This document shows, one piece after another, positions 5,867 through 11,081 of a DNA stretch of 23,101 nucleotides. The notes under the pieces are model-generated. The model was not told where the DNA came from. It saw only the letters and a program-made list of their open reading frames with translations, and ran no database searches. The position numbers and the translations under genes are program-made. The stretch is from positions 1 to 23,101 of the IMG/VR virus record IMGVR_UViG_3300044695_002220, one strand, 5' to 3'. Within the stretch, counting starts at the first letter, position 1; every line of letters starts with the position of its first letter. Source of the DNA: a virus.

Positions 5867-6010
5867 ATGGTAGATCAAGATGAAGTAAATAAAATATCAA
5901 AAGAAGTAAAACGTTATATTGTTAAACAGCATATGAAAAAGCATTACTATTCCACTATTGGAATTTTATGTTTTCTACTTGGCACATTTTTTGGATTACT
6001 AATTAAATAA
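5867..6010 (+). CDS. Small membrane protein (47 aa)
   Basis: A charged N-terminal half (DQDEVNKISKEVKRYIVKQH) is followed by one transmembrane helix (TIGILCFLLGTFFGLLI). GGAG 6-8 nt upstream of the ATG is the ribosome site. It is the last protein before the tRNA cluster. Function unknown. Confidence 0.6.
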   Translation: MVDQDEVNKISKEVKRYIVKQHMKKHYYSTIGILCFLLGTFFGLLIK

Positions 6011-6016
6011 GGACTA

Positions 6017-6091
6017 GCACCAGTAGCCAAGTTGGTTAAGGCACCGAACTCATAATTCGGCTATTCGTAGGTTCAAGTCCTACCTGGTGTA
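6017..6091 (+). tRNA. tRNA-Met (CAT), elongator type or tRNA-Ile2
   Basis: Acceptor GCACCAG pairs with CTGGTGT (first pair G-T), anticodon stem CCGAA/TTCGG encloses loop CTCATAA with anticodon CAT, and T-arm GTAGG-TTCAAGT-CCTAC follows. It lacks the three G-C pairs of an initiator anticodon stem, so it is elongator Met or a lysidine-modified Ile2. CCA is not encoded. Confidence 0.9.
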
Positions 6092-6095
6092 CAAG

Positions 6096-6169
6096 GCGAG
6101 TGTTGCATAATGGTAGTGCACCATCCTTCCAAGTTGGTTGTGCCAGTTCGATTCTGGTCACTCGCTCCA
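6096..6169 (+). tRNA. tRNA-Gly (TCC)
   Basis: Acceptor GCGAGTG pairs fully with CACTCGC, the discriminator is T6166 as usual for bacterial Gly, and CCA is encoded at 6167-6169. The anticodon loop is CTTCCAA (TCC). The anticodon stem CCATC/GTTGG has one T-T mismatch. T-arm GCCAG-TTCGATT-CTGGT. Confidence 0.88.
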
Positions 6170-6170
6170 A

Positions 6171-6246
6171 GTCTCCATGGTCTAGGGGCCTAGGACTCCA
6201 CCCTTTCACGGTGGCAACACGGGTTCGAATCCCGTTGGAGATACCA
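6171..6246 (+). tRNA. tRNA-Glu (TTC)
   Basis: Acceptor GTCTCCA/TGGAGAT, anticodon stem CCACC/GGTGG with loop CTTTCAC (anticodon TTC), T-arm ACGGG-TTCGAAT-CCCGT, discriminator A6243 and encoded CCA at 6244-6246. Confidence 0.92.
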
Positions 6247-6247
6247 A

Positions 6248-6320
6248 ACCTCTGTAGTTCAGTGGACAGAACGTTGGACTTCTAAGCCAAGCGTCGCAGG
6301 TTCGATTCCTGCCAGGGGTA
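6248..6320 (+). tRNA. tRNA-Arg (TCT)
   Basis: Acceptor ACCTCTG/CAGGGGT, anticodon loop CTTCTAA (TCT), T-arm GCAGG-TTCGATT-CCTGC, discriminator A, CCA not encoded. It reads AGA/AGG, codons favoured in an AT-rich genome. Confidence 0.9.
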
Positions 6321-6326
6321 CATAGT

Positions 6327-6578
6327 TTAATTAAAAATAGATCTTAAAACAGATTCTGGCTTAACTCCGCCCAGCATATTATGATATTCTCCATCAATCA
6401 AAGCAATGAATGTTGGGACTGACTGAATTCTATATTCTCTAACTAAATCAAATTCCTCATCAACATCAACTTTTGTGTATTTGATATCTGGATTATCATT
6501 AATAAATCTTTCAATCACTGGAGCCATTTTTTTGCATGGATTGCACCAGTCTGCTGTAAAATGTAATAACTCTTTCAT
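6327..6578 (-). CDS. Thioredoxin-like protein (83 aa)
   Basis: ADWCNPCKKMAP (Cys12/Cys15) is a thioredoxin active site with the following Lys, and SVPTF holds the cis-proline. Strands and helices cover a complete short thioredoxin fold, smaller than the usual 105 residues and missing the first strand-helix. It could reduce phage or host proteins, including the peroxidase at 4355-4783. Its ATG overlaps the stop of the upstream gene (TAATG). Confidence 0.9.
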   Translation of the reverse strand: MKELLHFTADWCNPCKKMAPVIERFINDNPDIKYTKVDVDEEFDLVREYRIQSVPTFIALIDGEYHNMLGGVKPESVLRSIFN

Positions 6579-6706
6579 TACTTTGTCTTATGTTTGACTT
6601 CGTATGGTGCAATCTTAGACTTAATGCGACCATCTTTATATAGTCTTACAATCCAGCCGTCTTTGATCTGAATTGGGTTGAATGCTGTTGCTTTTTTCTT
6701 TGGCAT
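6578..6706 (-). CDS. Hypothetical basic protein (42 aa)
   Basis: Reads MPKKKATAFNPIQIKDGWIV then RLYKDGRIKSKIAPYE and a Lys-rich end, which looks like a small beta-hairpin (WIVRLYKDGRI). AGGA 7 nt upstream is the ribosome site. It sits between the Cys-rich gene and thioredoxin with TAATG coupling to the latter. Not a recognised family. Confidence 0.6.
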   Translation of the reverse strand: MPKKKATAFNPIQIKDGWIVRLYKDGRIKSKIAPYEVKHKTK

Positions 6707-6708
6707 AA

Positions 6709-7032
6709 TTAGTCCTTAAACAAACTAGTAATTCGTGTATCTTTTGAATAATCTTTTGCATCTTCTCTTATTGAAGTAAACAAAGATTTTGTGACTGGTA
6801 CACAGTTAGGAACTGGGTTGCCATCTGCTCCTGGCTTCATACCTCTTTGTACATAACCTTCCCAGCAAGGGTCAGCCTTTCCAATTGATGAGTCATACAT
6901 AGCCATAGCAACCTCTGAATCGGTTTCTGAAGAGCATACAGGGCAGTCTGGGCAGTCTACATTAAGTTCTTTGCAGGTCTCGCAATCGCACCCCTGGTAG
7001 GTAGTTGTAGGCATCATTGAATCATCACTCAT
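6709..7032 (-). CDS. Cysteine-rich hypothetical protein with a CWEGYxxxG...VPNCVP motif (107 aa)
   Basis: The first 35 residues hold seven cysteines in closely spaced pairs (CDCETC...CPDCPVC), likely binding one or two zinc ions. Residues around 56-80 read PCWEGYVQRGMKPGADGNPV then PNCVP, a short motif that recurs, in forms like CWxGYxxxGxKxKxGxxVPNC, in several phage structural or protease-associated proteins. The role here is unknown. The start is supported by a leaderless extended -10. Confidence 0.6.
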   Translation of the reverse strand: MSDDSMMPTTTYQGCDCETCKELNVDCPDCPVCSSETDSEVAMAMYDSSIGKADPCWEGYVQRGMKPGADGNPVPNCVPVTKSLFTSIREDAKDYSKDTRITSLFKD

Positions 7033-7038
7033 ACTATC

Positions 7039-7047
7039 AGTATACCA
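7039..7047 (-). promoter_or_regulatory. Extended -10 promoter (TGgTATACT), leaderless, for the gene starting at 7032
   Basis: TATACT spans 7044-7039 on the minus strand with TGG upstream; 6 nt separate it from the ATG at 7032. Confidence 0.65.
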
Positions 7048-7050
7048 TAT

Positions 7051-7317
7051 TTAACTAGCAAGACGGTTATGAGTTCTTATCCTATGGCAGTTAGCACAAA
7101 CCACTTCACACTTTTCTATCTCTTTCTTGATAGCCTTCCAGGAAAACCCATCGTGGATCATTCTGGATATGTTATATTTCTTATCTCTTATGTGATCAAA
7201 GTCTAGGATTATATGATTACCAACACCACAGTCTACACAGCCAGAATCCTCTTTTATCTTAGCAAGCATCTTCTTATACTGCTGCTTATTATAATTGTCT
7301 AACTCTTTGTCAGTCAT
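7051..7317 (-). CDS. HNH endonuclease (88 aa)
   Basis: CVDCG, HIILDFDHI and CANCHRIRTHNR form the zinc-bound beta-beta-alpha HNH core (H in FDH, N/H in CHRIRTHN). Small stand-alone HNH proteins are usual in phages, as homing or packaging nucleases. I use the ATG at 7317, which lies 7 nt from a TATAAT; an upstream in-frame ATG at 7359 would run through the RNA-like region 7345-7428. Confidence 0.85.
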   Translation of the reverse strand: MTDKELDNYNKQQYKKMLAKIKEDSGCVDCGVGNHIILDFDHIRDKKYNISRMIHDGFSWKAIKKEIEKCEVVCANCHRIRTHNRLAS

Positions 7318-7324
7318 TGATATT

Positions 7325-7330
7325 ATTATA
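7325..7330 (-). promoter_or_regulatory. -10 element (TATAAT), leaderless, for the HNH gene
   Basis: TATAAT on the minus strand at 7330-7325, 7 nt before the ATG at 7317. No clear -35 or TGn. Confidence 0.5.
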
Positions 7331-7344
7331 CCGCCAAATGTTAG

Positions 7345-7428
7345 GTCCCACACAAGCAATTCACCTGACTTGCGCCACGGTCTCTATCCAATGGGTAACT
7401 AATCCATCACTAAGGTCCTGTGTGGGAC
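7345..7428 (-). ncRNA. Putative structured small RNA closed by a 10-bp terminal stem (84 nt)
   Basis: GTCCCACACA (7428-7419 on the minus strand) pairs perfectly with TGTGTGGGAC (7354-7345), so the ends of an 84-nt segment meet. Inside are shorter stems (ATGG/CCAT around 7391-7406; GCAA/TTGC around 7356-7373). A TATAAT at 7440-7435 lies exactly 6 nt upstream of G7428, the geometry that sets the first base of leaderless messages in this window, so the predicted transcript starts on the first base of the stem. No tRNA cloverleaf or known RNA family is recognised. No T-tract follows, so processing or continuation into the HNH gene is possible. Confidence 0.5.
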
Positions 7429-7434
7429 ACTTCT

Positions 7435-7440
7435 ATTATA
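7435..7440 (-). promoter_or_regulatory. -10 element (TATAAT) for the putative small RNA at 7345-7428
   Basis: TATAAT lies between the pstS stop (7444-7446) and the RNA. A 6-nt discriminator (AGAAGT) leads to G7428. No consensus -35; the context AGTATAAT recurs at 8683, 11842 and 16670. Confidence 0.5.
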
Positions 7441-7443
7441 CTG

Positions 7444-8487
7444 CTACTTTGAACTTATTTCTGCTACTCTTGCCTTTGAAAACTTGAGCATAGCACTTCT
7501 GATTGGAGAGTAGCCAAGATCTTCAGCCTTCTTGCCACAGGTATCAAGCATAAAGTTGAAGAACTTTTTAACTGAATCATTCTTTGAGTTTTTTTCTTTG
7601 TATGCTACACCGTAGGTAAATGTAGATATGTTGTAGGATAATTTGTTAGGGTTTTTATAGTTAATCTTAACCACACCACTCTTATCTGGAACAAAGTCTC
7701 CAAGGAATACTGACGCTGCACTTACTGTTGGTTGGATAAACCTTCCAGCCTCATTCTCAACAGAGATTGTCTTTAGTCCTCTTGCATATGATATCTCATT
7801 GTATCCAATAGATCCATTTGTAGTTCCCTGGACCATTGCAATACCGTGAGACCCAGAAGCACTGTTCATGTACTGCTTAGATATATCTCCAGGGAATGCA
7901 GTACCAAAGTTTTTATTCCCTGGTTTGTTCCATATGTTTGGAGCAACTGCATTAAGGTATGAAGTAAAAACCTCTGATGTTCCAGAACCATCAATACGGT
8001 ATATAACTCTAATTTTTGTTGCTGGTATCCTAGGTAGTCTTGTTCCTATCATGTTTTCTTTTAGTATCTGTGGATCATTCCACATTGTTATTTGTCCCGC
8101 AAAAACTTTGGCTAGGGTATCTTTACTCATTTTAATAGTAATCTTGTATCCGTCAAGTTTATAGATAATTCCAATTGGCCCTGCAACTAATGGCACGTAG
8201 GTAAACTCTTTTGATGGTTTTTGTTCTGTACCAGAGTAAGGAACATCTGACATAGCAAAGTCTGTTACTCCATTTGAAAACATATTCTTTCCAGCACCTG
8301 AGCCTGATGCTCCATAGACAACAGAATCTCCTGTTGATTTCATAAATTCGACCCTGCATCTGTCTATAAAATTAGCAGCAAATGTAGATCCAGCACCTTG
8401 AAGGTTATCAGCATGTGAAGGGGTAATAAAAAAAGCATTAGCAAATATGGCTAATACTATTGGTAAAGCAATGAATTTAAATTTCAT
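7444..8487 (-). CDS. pstS: Phosphate-binding protein PstS-like, periplasmic/secreted
   Basis: A signal peptide (KFKFIALPIVLAIFANAFF, cleavage after SHA near residue 26) is followed by LQGAGSTFAANF, the N-terminal phosphate-binding loop of PstS, then GSGAGKNMF and the SDVPYSG strand, RIDGSGTSEVFTSYL and SHGIAMVQGTTNGSIGY, all typical of the family. Length (347 aa) is normal. No lipobox Cys is present, so the protein should be released rather than lipid-anchored. Phage-borne pstS is known from cyanophages as an aid to phosphate uptake during infection. The -10 lies 6 nt from the ATG, so the message is leaderless; no -35 is visible, which would suit an activator-dependent promoter. Confidence 0.93.
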   Translation of the reverse strand: MKFKFIALPIVLAIFANAFFITPSHADNLQGAGSTFAANFIDRCRVEFMKSTGDSVVYGASGSGAGKNMFSNGVTDFAMSDVPYSGTEQKPSKEFTYVPLVAGPIGIIYKLDGYKITIKMSKDTLAKVFAGQITMWNDPQILKENMIGTRLPRIPATKIRVIYRIDGSGTSEVFTSYLNAVAPNIWNKPGNKNFGTAFPGDISKQYMNSASGSHGIAMVQGTTNGSIGYNEISYARGLKTISVENEAGRFIQPTVSAASVFLGDFVPDKSGVVKINYKNPNKLSYNISTFTYGVAYKEKNSKNDSVKKFFNFMLDTCGKKAEDLGYSPIRSAMLKFSKARVAEISSK

Positions 8488-8493
8488 ACTTAT

Positions 8494-8499
8494 AGTATA
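8494..8499 (-). promoter_or_regulatory. -10 element (TATACT), leaderless, for pstS
   Basis: TATACT at 8499-8494 on the minus strand, 6 nt (ATAAGT) before the ATG at 8487. It lacks both a -35 match and TGn. Confidence 0.6.
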
Positions 8500-8512
8500 T
8501 CTGACAACACTA

Positions 8513-8537
8513 TAAACTTTTGTTATAAATGGTAAAC
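8513..8537 (-). promoter_or_regulatory. Possible activator (Pho-box-like) direct repeat upstream of pstS
   Basis: On the minus strand GTTTACC (8537-8531) and GTTTATA (8517-8511) begin 20 nt apart, just upstream of the pstS -10. Direct repeats two turns apart at a promoter without a -35 suggest an activator site. Actinobacterial PHO boxes start GTTCAYC, which is similar but not identical, and their usual 11/22-nt periodicity is not exact here. Confidence 0.25.
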
Positions 8538-8561
8538 AAACAAATAACTTTAGATGAATAA

Positions 8562-8676
8562 TGAGCAGTTTATAGACGACTGCTCAGGTCTATTAGCCAC
8601 GAAGATTCAACTCCTGCCAACTCTCCCCTCATGGGAGTATCCGTTGCAAAACCTTTTAAAGTCTCATAGCGGAATG
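8562..8676 (-). ncRNA. Putative structured small RNA between hsp20 and pstS (about 115 nt)
   Basis: This 200-bp gap has no start-codon ORF above 20 codons on the minus strand and is more GC-rich than its surroundings. A TATAAT at 8688-8683 would start a transcript at about 8676. It contains a compound hairpin (CAAC/GTTG outer, CTCC/GGAG inner; 8618-8646) and ends in a perfect 8-bp hairpin TGAGCAGT/ACTGCTCA (8562-8569 with 8579-8586). A competing 6-bp stem ATAGAC/GTCTAT (8572-8577 with 8588-8593) overlaps it, so two exclusive folds exist. It stops before the pstS promoter. No known family is recognised. Confidence 0.4.
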
Positions 8677-8682
8677 TTATCT

Positions 8683-8688
8683 ATTATA
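8683..8688 (-). promoter_or_regulatory. -10 element (TATAAT) for the putative small RNA at 8562-8676
   Basis: TATAAT on the minus strand directly at the end of the hsp20 frame; the predicted start 7 nt further is at 8676. No -35 is seen. Confidence 0.4.
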
Positions 8689-9105
8689 CTACTTAATTTT
8701 AATAGACTTGGGCTTTTTATCTTCAGGAACAATGCGTACTACATGAACATGCAGCATGCCATCCTTAAGTTCTGCAGAAGTTACTTCCATATATTCTCCC
8801 AGTGCAAAAGATCTTACGAACTTTCTTCCTGCGATTCCCTTATGAACTACCTCTGCATCTGTAACTTCAACAATCTCACCCTTGATAATCAATGTTCCGT
8901 TATCTACTGAAACATCAATATCGTCTTTTGAAAAACCAGCGACAGCCAGTGAAATCTTGTATGTATCTTCATCTAGTTTGATTAGATCATACGGAGGGTA
9001 TGACTGTGAGTTTGTTTTATGTGCTGTATTTAGGCGATTTAACTCTCTGTTAAAGCCAATAAAAAAAGGATCATTGAATAGATCCCTAGGATGTGTTATT
9101 ACCAT
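8689..9105 (-). CDS. Small heat-shock protein, Hsp20/alpha-crystallin family
   Basis: Residues about 35-125 form an alpha-crystallin domain: YPPYDLIKLDEDTYKISLAV, AGFSKDDIDVSVDNGTLIIK, then AGRKFVRSFALGEYMEVTSA and LKDGMLHVHVVRIVPE, followed by a short K-rich tail with the PKSIKIK ending. It is an ATP-independent holdase chaperone, and similar proteins are common in cyanophages. Length (138 aa) is normal. The ATG has AAAGGGG 7-8 nt upstream and a full -35/-10 promoter about 60 nt upstream, so this gene uses a conventional leader. Confidence 0.93.
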   Translation of the reverse strand: MVITHPRDLFNDPFFIGFNRELNRLNTAHKTNSQSYPPYDLIKLDEDTYKISLAVAGFSKDDIDVSVDNGTLIIKGEIVEVTDAEVVHKGIAGRKFVRSFALGEYMEVTSAELKDGMLHVHVVRIVPEDKKPKSIKIK

Positions 9106-9162
9106 GTTATTCCCCTTTCAAGCGAATAAGTTAATTTACCCCCCTATTGGGCAGGTATAAAT

Positions 9163-9191
9163 ATTATAGCATAGAAAAGCAGGCCTGTCAA
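9163..9191 (-). promoter_or_regulatory. Promoter TTGACA-17-TATAAT for hsp20, with leader
   Basis: On the minus strand TTGACA is 9191-9186 and TATAAT 9168-9163, spaced 17 nt. The leader of about 50 nt carries the AAAGGGG ribosome site. The -35 lies inside the terminator hairpin of the upstream gene. Confidence 0.75.
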
Positions 9192-9204
9192 ATAACAAGC
9201 CTGC
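9175..9204 (-). terminator. Intrinsic terminator after the 9220-9516 gene
   Basis: GCAGGC (9204-9199) pairs with GCCTGC (9184-9179) on the minus strand, with an inner TGT/ACA extension, followed by TTTTCTAT. It overlaps the hsp20 -35. Confidence 0.55.
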
Positions 9205-9219
9205 CAGTCTATAGTAAGA

Positions 9220-9516
9220 TTACTTTACTTGCTGAGTTTTTCCTCCGCCAGATGACTTCTTTGCAGGAGCCTTCTTTGCGGTCTTCTTAACAACCTTAGC
9301 AGTCTTAACTGCTCTGTCTACCTCTTCTACAGATGGCATCTTGCCAAATGCAGGATCGTTAGGATTGGCTGCTCTCAATGCTACGGGGATTAGTGCTCCA
9401 AGTAGTGAGTATGCTAGTGTCTTTGGATCTGTTACACCAGAGGCATACATTGCTGTTGCTGCTCCAAGTACTGATCTTCCGTATGACGCTAGTGCGTTTT
9501 TGATTTGTTTATTCAT
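9220..9516 (-). CDS. Holin-like membrane protein with a Lys-rich SSGGGK tail (98 aa)
   Basis: Two hydrophobic segments (SVLGAATAMYASGV and TLAYSLLGALIPVALRA) follow a short N-terminus; then ANPNDPAFGKMPS and a long Lys/Ala-rich tail ending PAKKSSGGGKTQQVK. Size and layout suit a small phage holin. The tail is almost the same as the end of the endolysin at 17191-17838 (PAAKKSSGGGGKAQVAL), also at DNA level. AGGAGG lies 6 nt before the ATG. Holin is an inference from layout; a minor structural membrane protein is possible. Confidence 0.65.
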   Translation of the reverse strand: MNKQIKNALASYGRSVLGAATAMYASGVTDPKTLAYSLLGALIPVALRAANPNDPAFGKMPSVEEVDRAVKTAKVVKKTAKKAPAKKSSGGGKTQQVK

Positions 9517-9534
9517 TTCATTCCTCCTAGGATA

Positions 9535-9687
9535 TTACTTTGTTAGTTCTGTATAATGATCTATACAGACATCTCTGATTTGAGTTTCTGTGGCATACAG
9601 TTTCTCTGCTTCAACCTCACACTCTAATACATGGCATGAATAAAAAGCCTCATATGCCAGATCTTCGTATGATTTGAAGGTTATCAT
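9535..9687 (-). CDS. Hypothetical acidic protein (50 aa)
   Basis: The product reads MITFKSYEDLAYEAFYSCHV then LECEVEAEKLYATETQ and ends HYTELTK. It is helical with a Cys-x4-Cys and no recognised domain. It starts within the stop of the gene at 9684-10112 (ATGA), so it is translationally coupled. Confidence 0.55.
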   Translation of the reverse strand: MITFKSYEDLAYEAFYSCHVLECEVEAEKLYATETQIRDVCIDHYTELTK

Positions 9688-10112
9688 TTATCTATTTTAC
9701 CATAGTCTTCTGGCAGCAAGTTCTTTAATTCTTTGACTGAGGCTGATATTTTCTTCATAGAATTGTAGTTTGGCTCTGCAGCCATAAGGTCTCCATAGGT
9801 ATCAAAGTACAGTATTTCTGGCTCAACATCAGAAATAAACTTATCTAATGACTGCTGGACTTCATCAATGTACTGGTAGGCCCAGTCTCTAGAATCTGAA
9901 ACAAACTTCAAGAATGCTTCTGCAGATGGATCTGAAGGTCCCCTTGGCTGATCTGCCAACTCAGCAAGTTTTTCAGATATAAGGGTTTTGTCTATGTGTG
10001 CCTTAATTAGTTCTATCGTAGTTTGAGATAACTTTATACTAACCCTAACATACTTAACTATTAACATAAAGAATAAAATAATTACTATTGAGAATGCAAT
10101 TAAATCAATCAT
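9684..10112 (-). CDS. Membrane-anchored coiled-coil-like protein (142 aa)
   Basis: One N-terminal transmembrane helix (LIAFSIVIILFFMLIVKYV) is followed by a soluble, helical, charged region with a Pro-rich break (ADQPRGPSDPSAEAF). Spanin- or accessory-membrane-like in layout, but no family is recognised. Overlaps neighbours on both sides by ATGA. Confidence 0.6.
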   Translation of the reverse strand: MIDLIAFSIVIILFFMLIVKYVRVSIKLSQTTIELIKAHIDKTLISEKLAELADQPRGPSDPSAEAFLKFVSDSRDWAYQYIDEVQQSLDKFISDVEPEILYFDTYGDLMAAEPNYNSMKKISASVKELKNLLPEDYGKIDK

Positions 10113-10345
10113 TCTTCTTTGCCACCTTCTCTTACCAGCATTACGATTGCCCCATTCTCTTCTAGTGCTTTCTTTGCACGAATCATATACTCCACGGCCT
10201 CTTTTCTTTCTTCACCAGACAGGCTCATGAACTCTTTTTCACTTGCCTTTACTGTTAAGAAATGATCGTGGTCAACTATTTGTAGTTGAAAACCCTTTGG
10301 TCCTCTTAATGATCTAAATGCTCTTCTCATTGAGTCTGTGTACAT
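10109..10345 (-). CDS. Hypothetical protein (78 aa)
   Basis: Beta-strand-rich N-terminal half (FQLQIVDHDHFLTVKASEKE) and a helical half (SGEERKEAVEYMIRAKKALE) ending in a strand (AIVMLVREGG). No family is recognised. Coupled to both neighbours by overlapping stop/start codons. Confidence 0.6.
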   Translation of the reverse strand: MYTDSMRRAFRSLRGPKGFQLQIVDHDHFLTVKASEKEFMSLSGEERKEAVEYMIRAKKALEENGAIVMLVREGGKEE

Positions 10346-10575
10346 TAATCTTCTCTCTTCCAGTGCAAATATGATTTAATATAAACAATTGAATAGGCTA
10401 TTGCAGCAAATATAAAACCATACTGCTTAGTGCTTATTGCATAATATATCCACATTGCTTCATTAAGAGTAGCCCAGATCCATCCCCATATGCGCTTTCT
10501 TCCAATAAAATATATTGCTGCAACACCACTGCCTGCAAGCACATATGATGCATAGTTGTTCATCCATTGTTCCAT
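10345..10575 (-). CDS. Small multi-span membrane protein, PnuC-like in pattern (76 aa)
   Basis: Three hydrophobic stretches (SYVLAGSGVAAIYFIG; WGWIWATLNEAMWIYYAI; YGFIFAAIAYSIVYIKSYL) with the WxWxxxxxNexxWxYYAxxTxQYG pattern that resembles half of the nicotinamide-riboside transporter PnuC. At 76 residues it covers only about a third of PnuC, so transport activity is doubtful. GGAG lies 7 nt upstream of the ATG. Confidence 0.55.
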   Translation of the reverse strand: MEQWMNNYASYVLAGSGVAAIYFIGRKRIWGWIWATLNEAMWIYYAISTKQYGFIFAAIAYSIVYIKSYLHWKRED

Positions 10576-10576
10576 A

Positions 10577-10861
10577 TTATTGCTCCGTTGTTAATCTTTG
10601 CCAAGTGTTTGCCCAGTCTATCTTAGACTTATGCTTGGAGAACTCTTTAGATATCTGTCCACTTTCAAGGTAGACTCCACCCCAGATTCCCCACTCTTTT
10701 TGAGAAACACCAACGGCAAAACACATCTTAGACACTGGGCACATAGAACAAAGTTTGTCTACTGCTGGTCTTAGAAGTTCATCATCTTCATACTTTTCAA
10801 AGAATATATTTGTGTCGTAATCTAAACACAAAGCATCATCTTTCCATTCATGCTTTGGCAT
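10577..10861 (-). CDS. WhiB-family transcriptional regulator (Fe-S protein)
   Basis: Four cysteines (Cys12, Cys38, Cys41, Cys47) have the WhiB spacing C-x25-C-x2-C-x5-C, and GIWGG (58-62) is the diagnostic turn after the Fe-S domain. WhiB proteins are confined to Actinobacteria and their phages; they bind a 4Fe-4S cluster and the sigma factor. In mycobacteriophage TM4 a WhiB copy interferes with host WhiB2. The C-terminus here is short and only modestly basic, so DNA contact may depend on the RNA-polymerase partner. It is the strongest host indicator in the window. Confidence 0.93.
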   Translation of the reverse strand: MPKHEWKDDALCLDYDTNIFFEKYEDDELLRPAVDKLCSMCPVSKMCFAVGVSQKEWGIWGGVYLESGQISKEFSKHKSKIDWANTWQRLTTEQ

Positions 10862-10862
10862 A

Positions 10863-11072
10863 TTAACTCACAAACTTGTCTGGTATATCCCATCCATTCT
10901 TAGAAGGTACAAAACGACGCTGCATGTGCCACTTGCCATCCTTGAAGGCCCCTTGTGGGGCTGTTCTACCCTTCTCAGAAGGATAAGAATTAACTACTGT
11001 CCACCCATCCCACATCAAAGCCTTGTTGTTATTAACAATTGCTTCCATTTTCTCTAATGATTTAATTTGCAT
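10863..11072 (-). CDS. Hypothetical protein (69 aa)
   Basis: N-terminal helix (KSLEKMEAIVNNNKALMWDG) then a strand-rich part (WTVVNSYPSEKGRTAPQGAF, KWHMQRRFVPSKNGWDIP). AGGAG 6 nt upstream of the ATG. The gene ends just before the WhiB start. No family is recognised. Confidence 0.6.
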   Translation of the reverse strand: MQIKSLEKMEAIVNNNKALMWDGWTVVNSYPSEKGRTAPQGAFKDGKWHMQRRFVPSKNGWDIPDKFVS

Positions 11073-11081
11073 TATGATCTC

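Noticed and set aside
6100-6285. Rightward ORF of 61 codons
   Set aside because: It runs through three tRNA genes.
7318-7359. Upstream extension of the HNH gene to the ATG at 7359
   Set aside because: The extension would be translated from inside the small-RNA stem, adds no conserved residues, and conflicts with the TATAAT 7 nt before the ATG at 7317.
7345-7428. tRNA or group I intron associated with the HNH gene
   Set aside because: The 10-bp terminal stem is too long for an acceptor, no anticodon or T-loop is present, and the segment is too short for an intron and not inside a gene.
8562-8636. A 20-codon leftward peptide (MRGELAGVESSWLIDLSSRL) or a tRNA in the hsp20-pstS gap
   Set aside because: No ribosome site or leaderless promoter fits the ATG, and no acceptor/T-arm pairing forms a cloverleaf; the hairpins better suit a non-coding RNA.
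8554-8910. Rightward ORF of 118 codons over the hsp20 3' half and the hsp20-pstS gap
   Set aside because: Antisense to a clear alpha-crystallin domain, no promoter or ribosome site, and composition unlike other proteins here.
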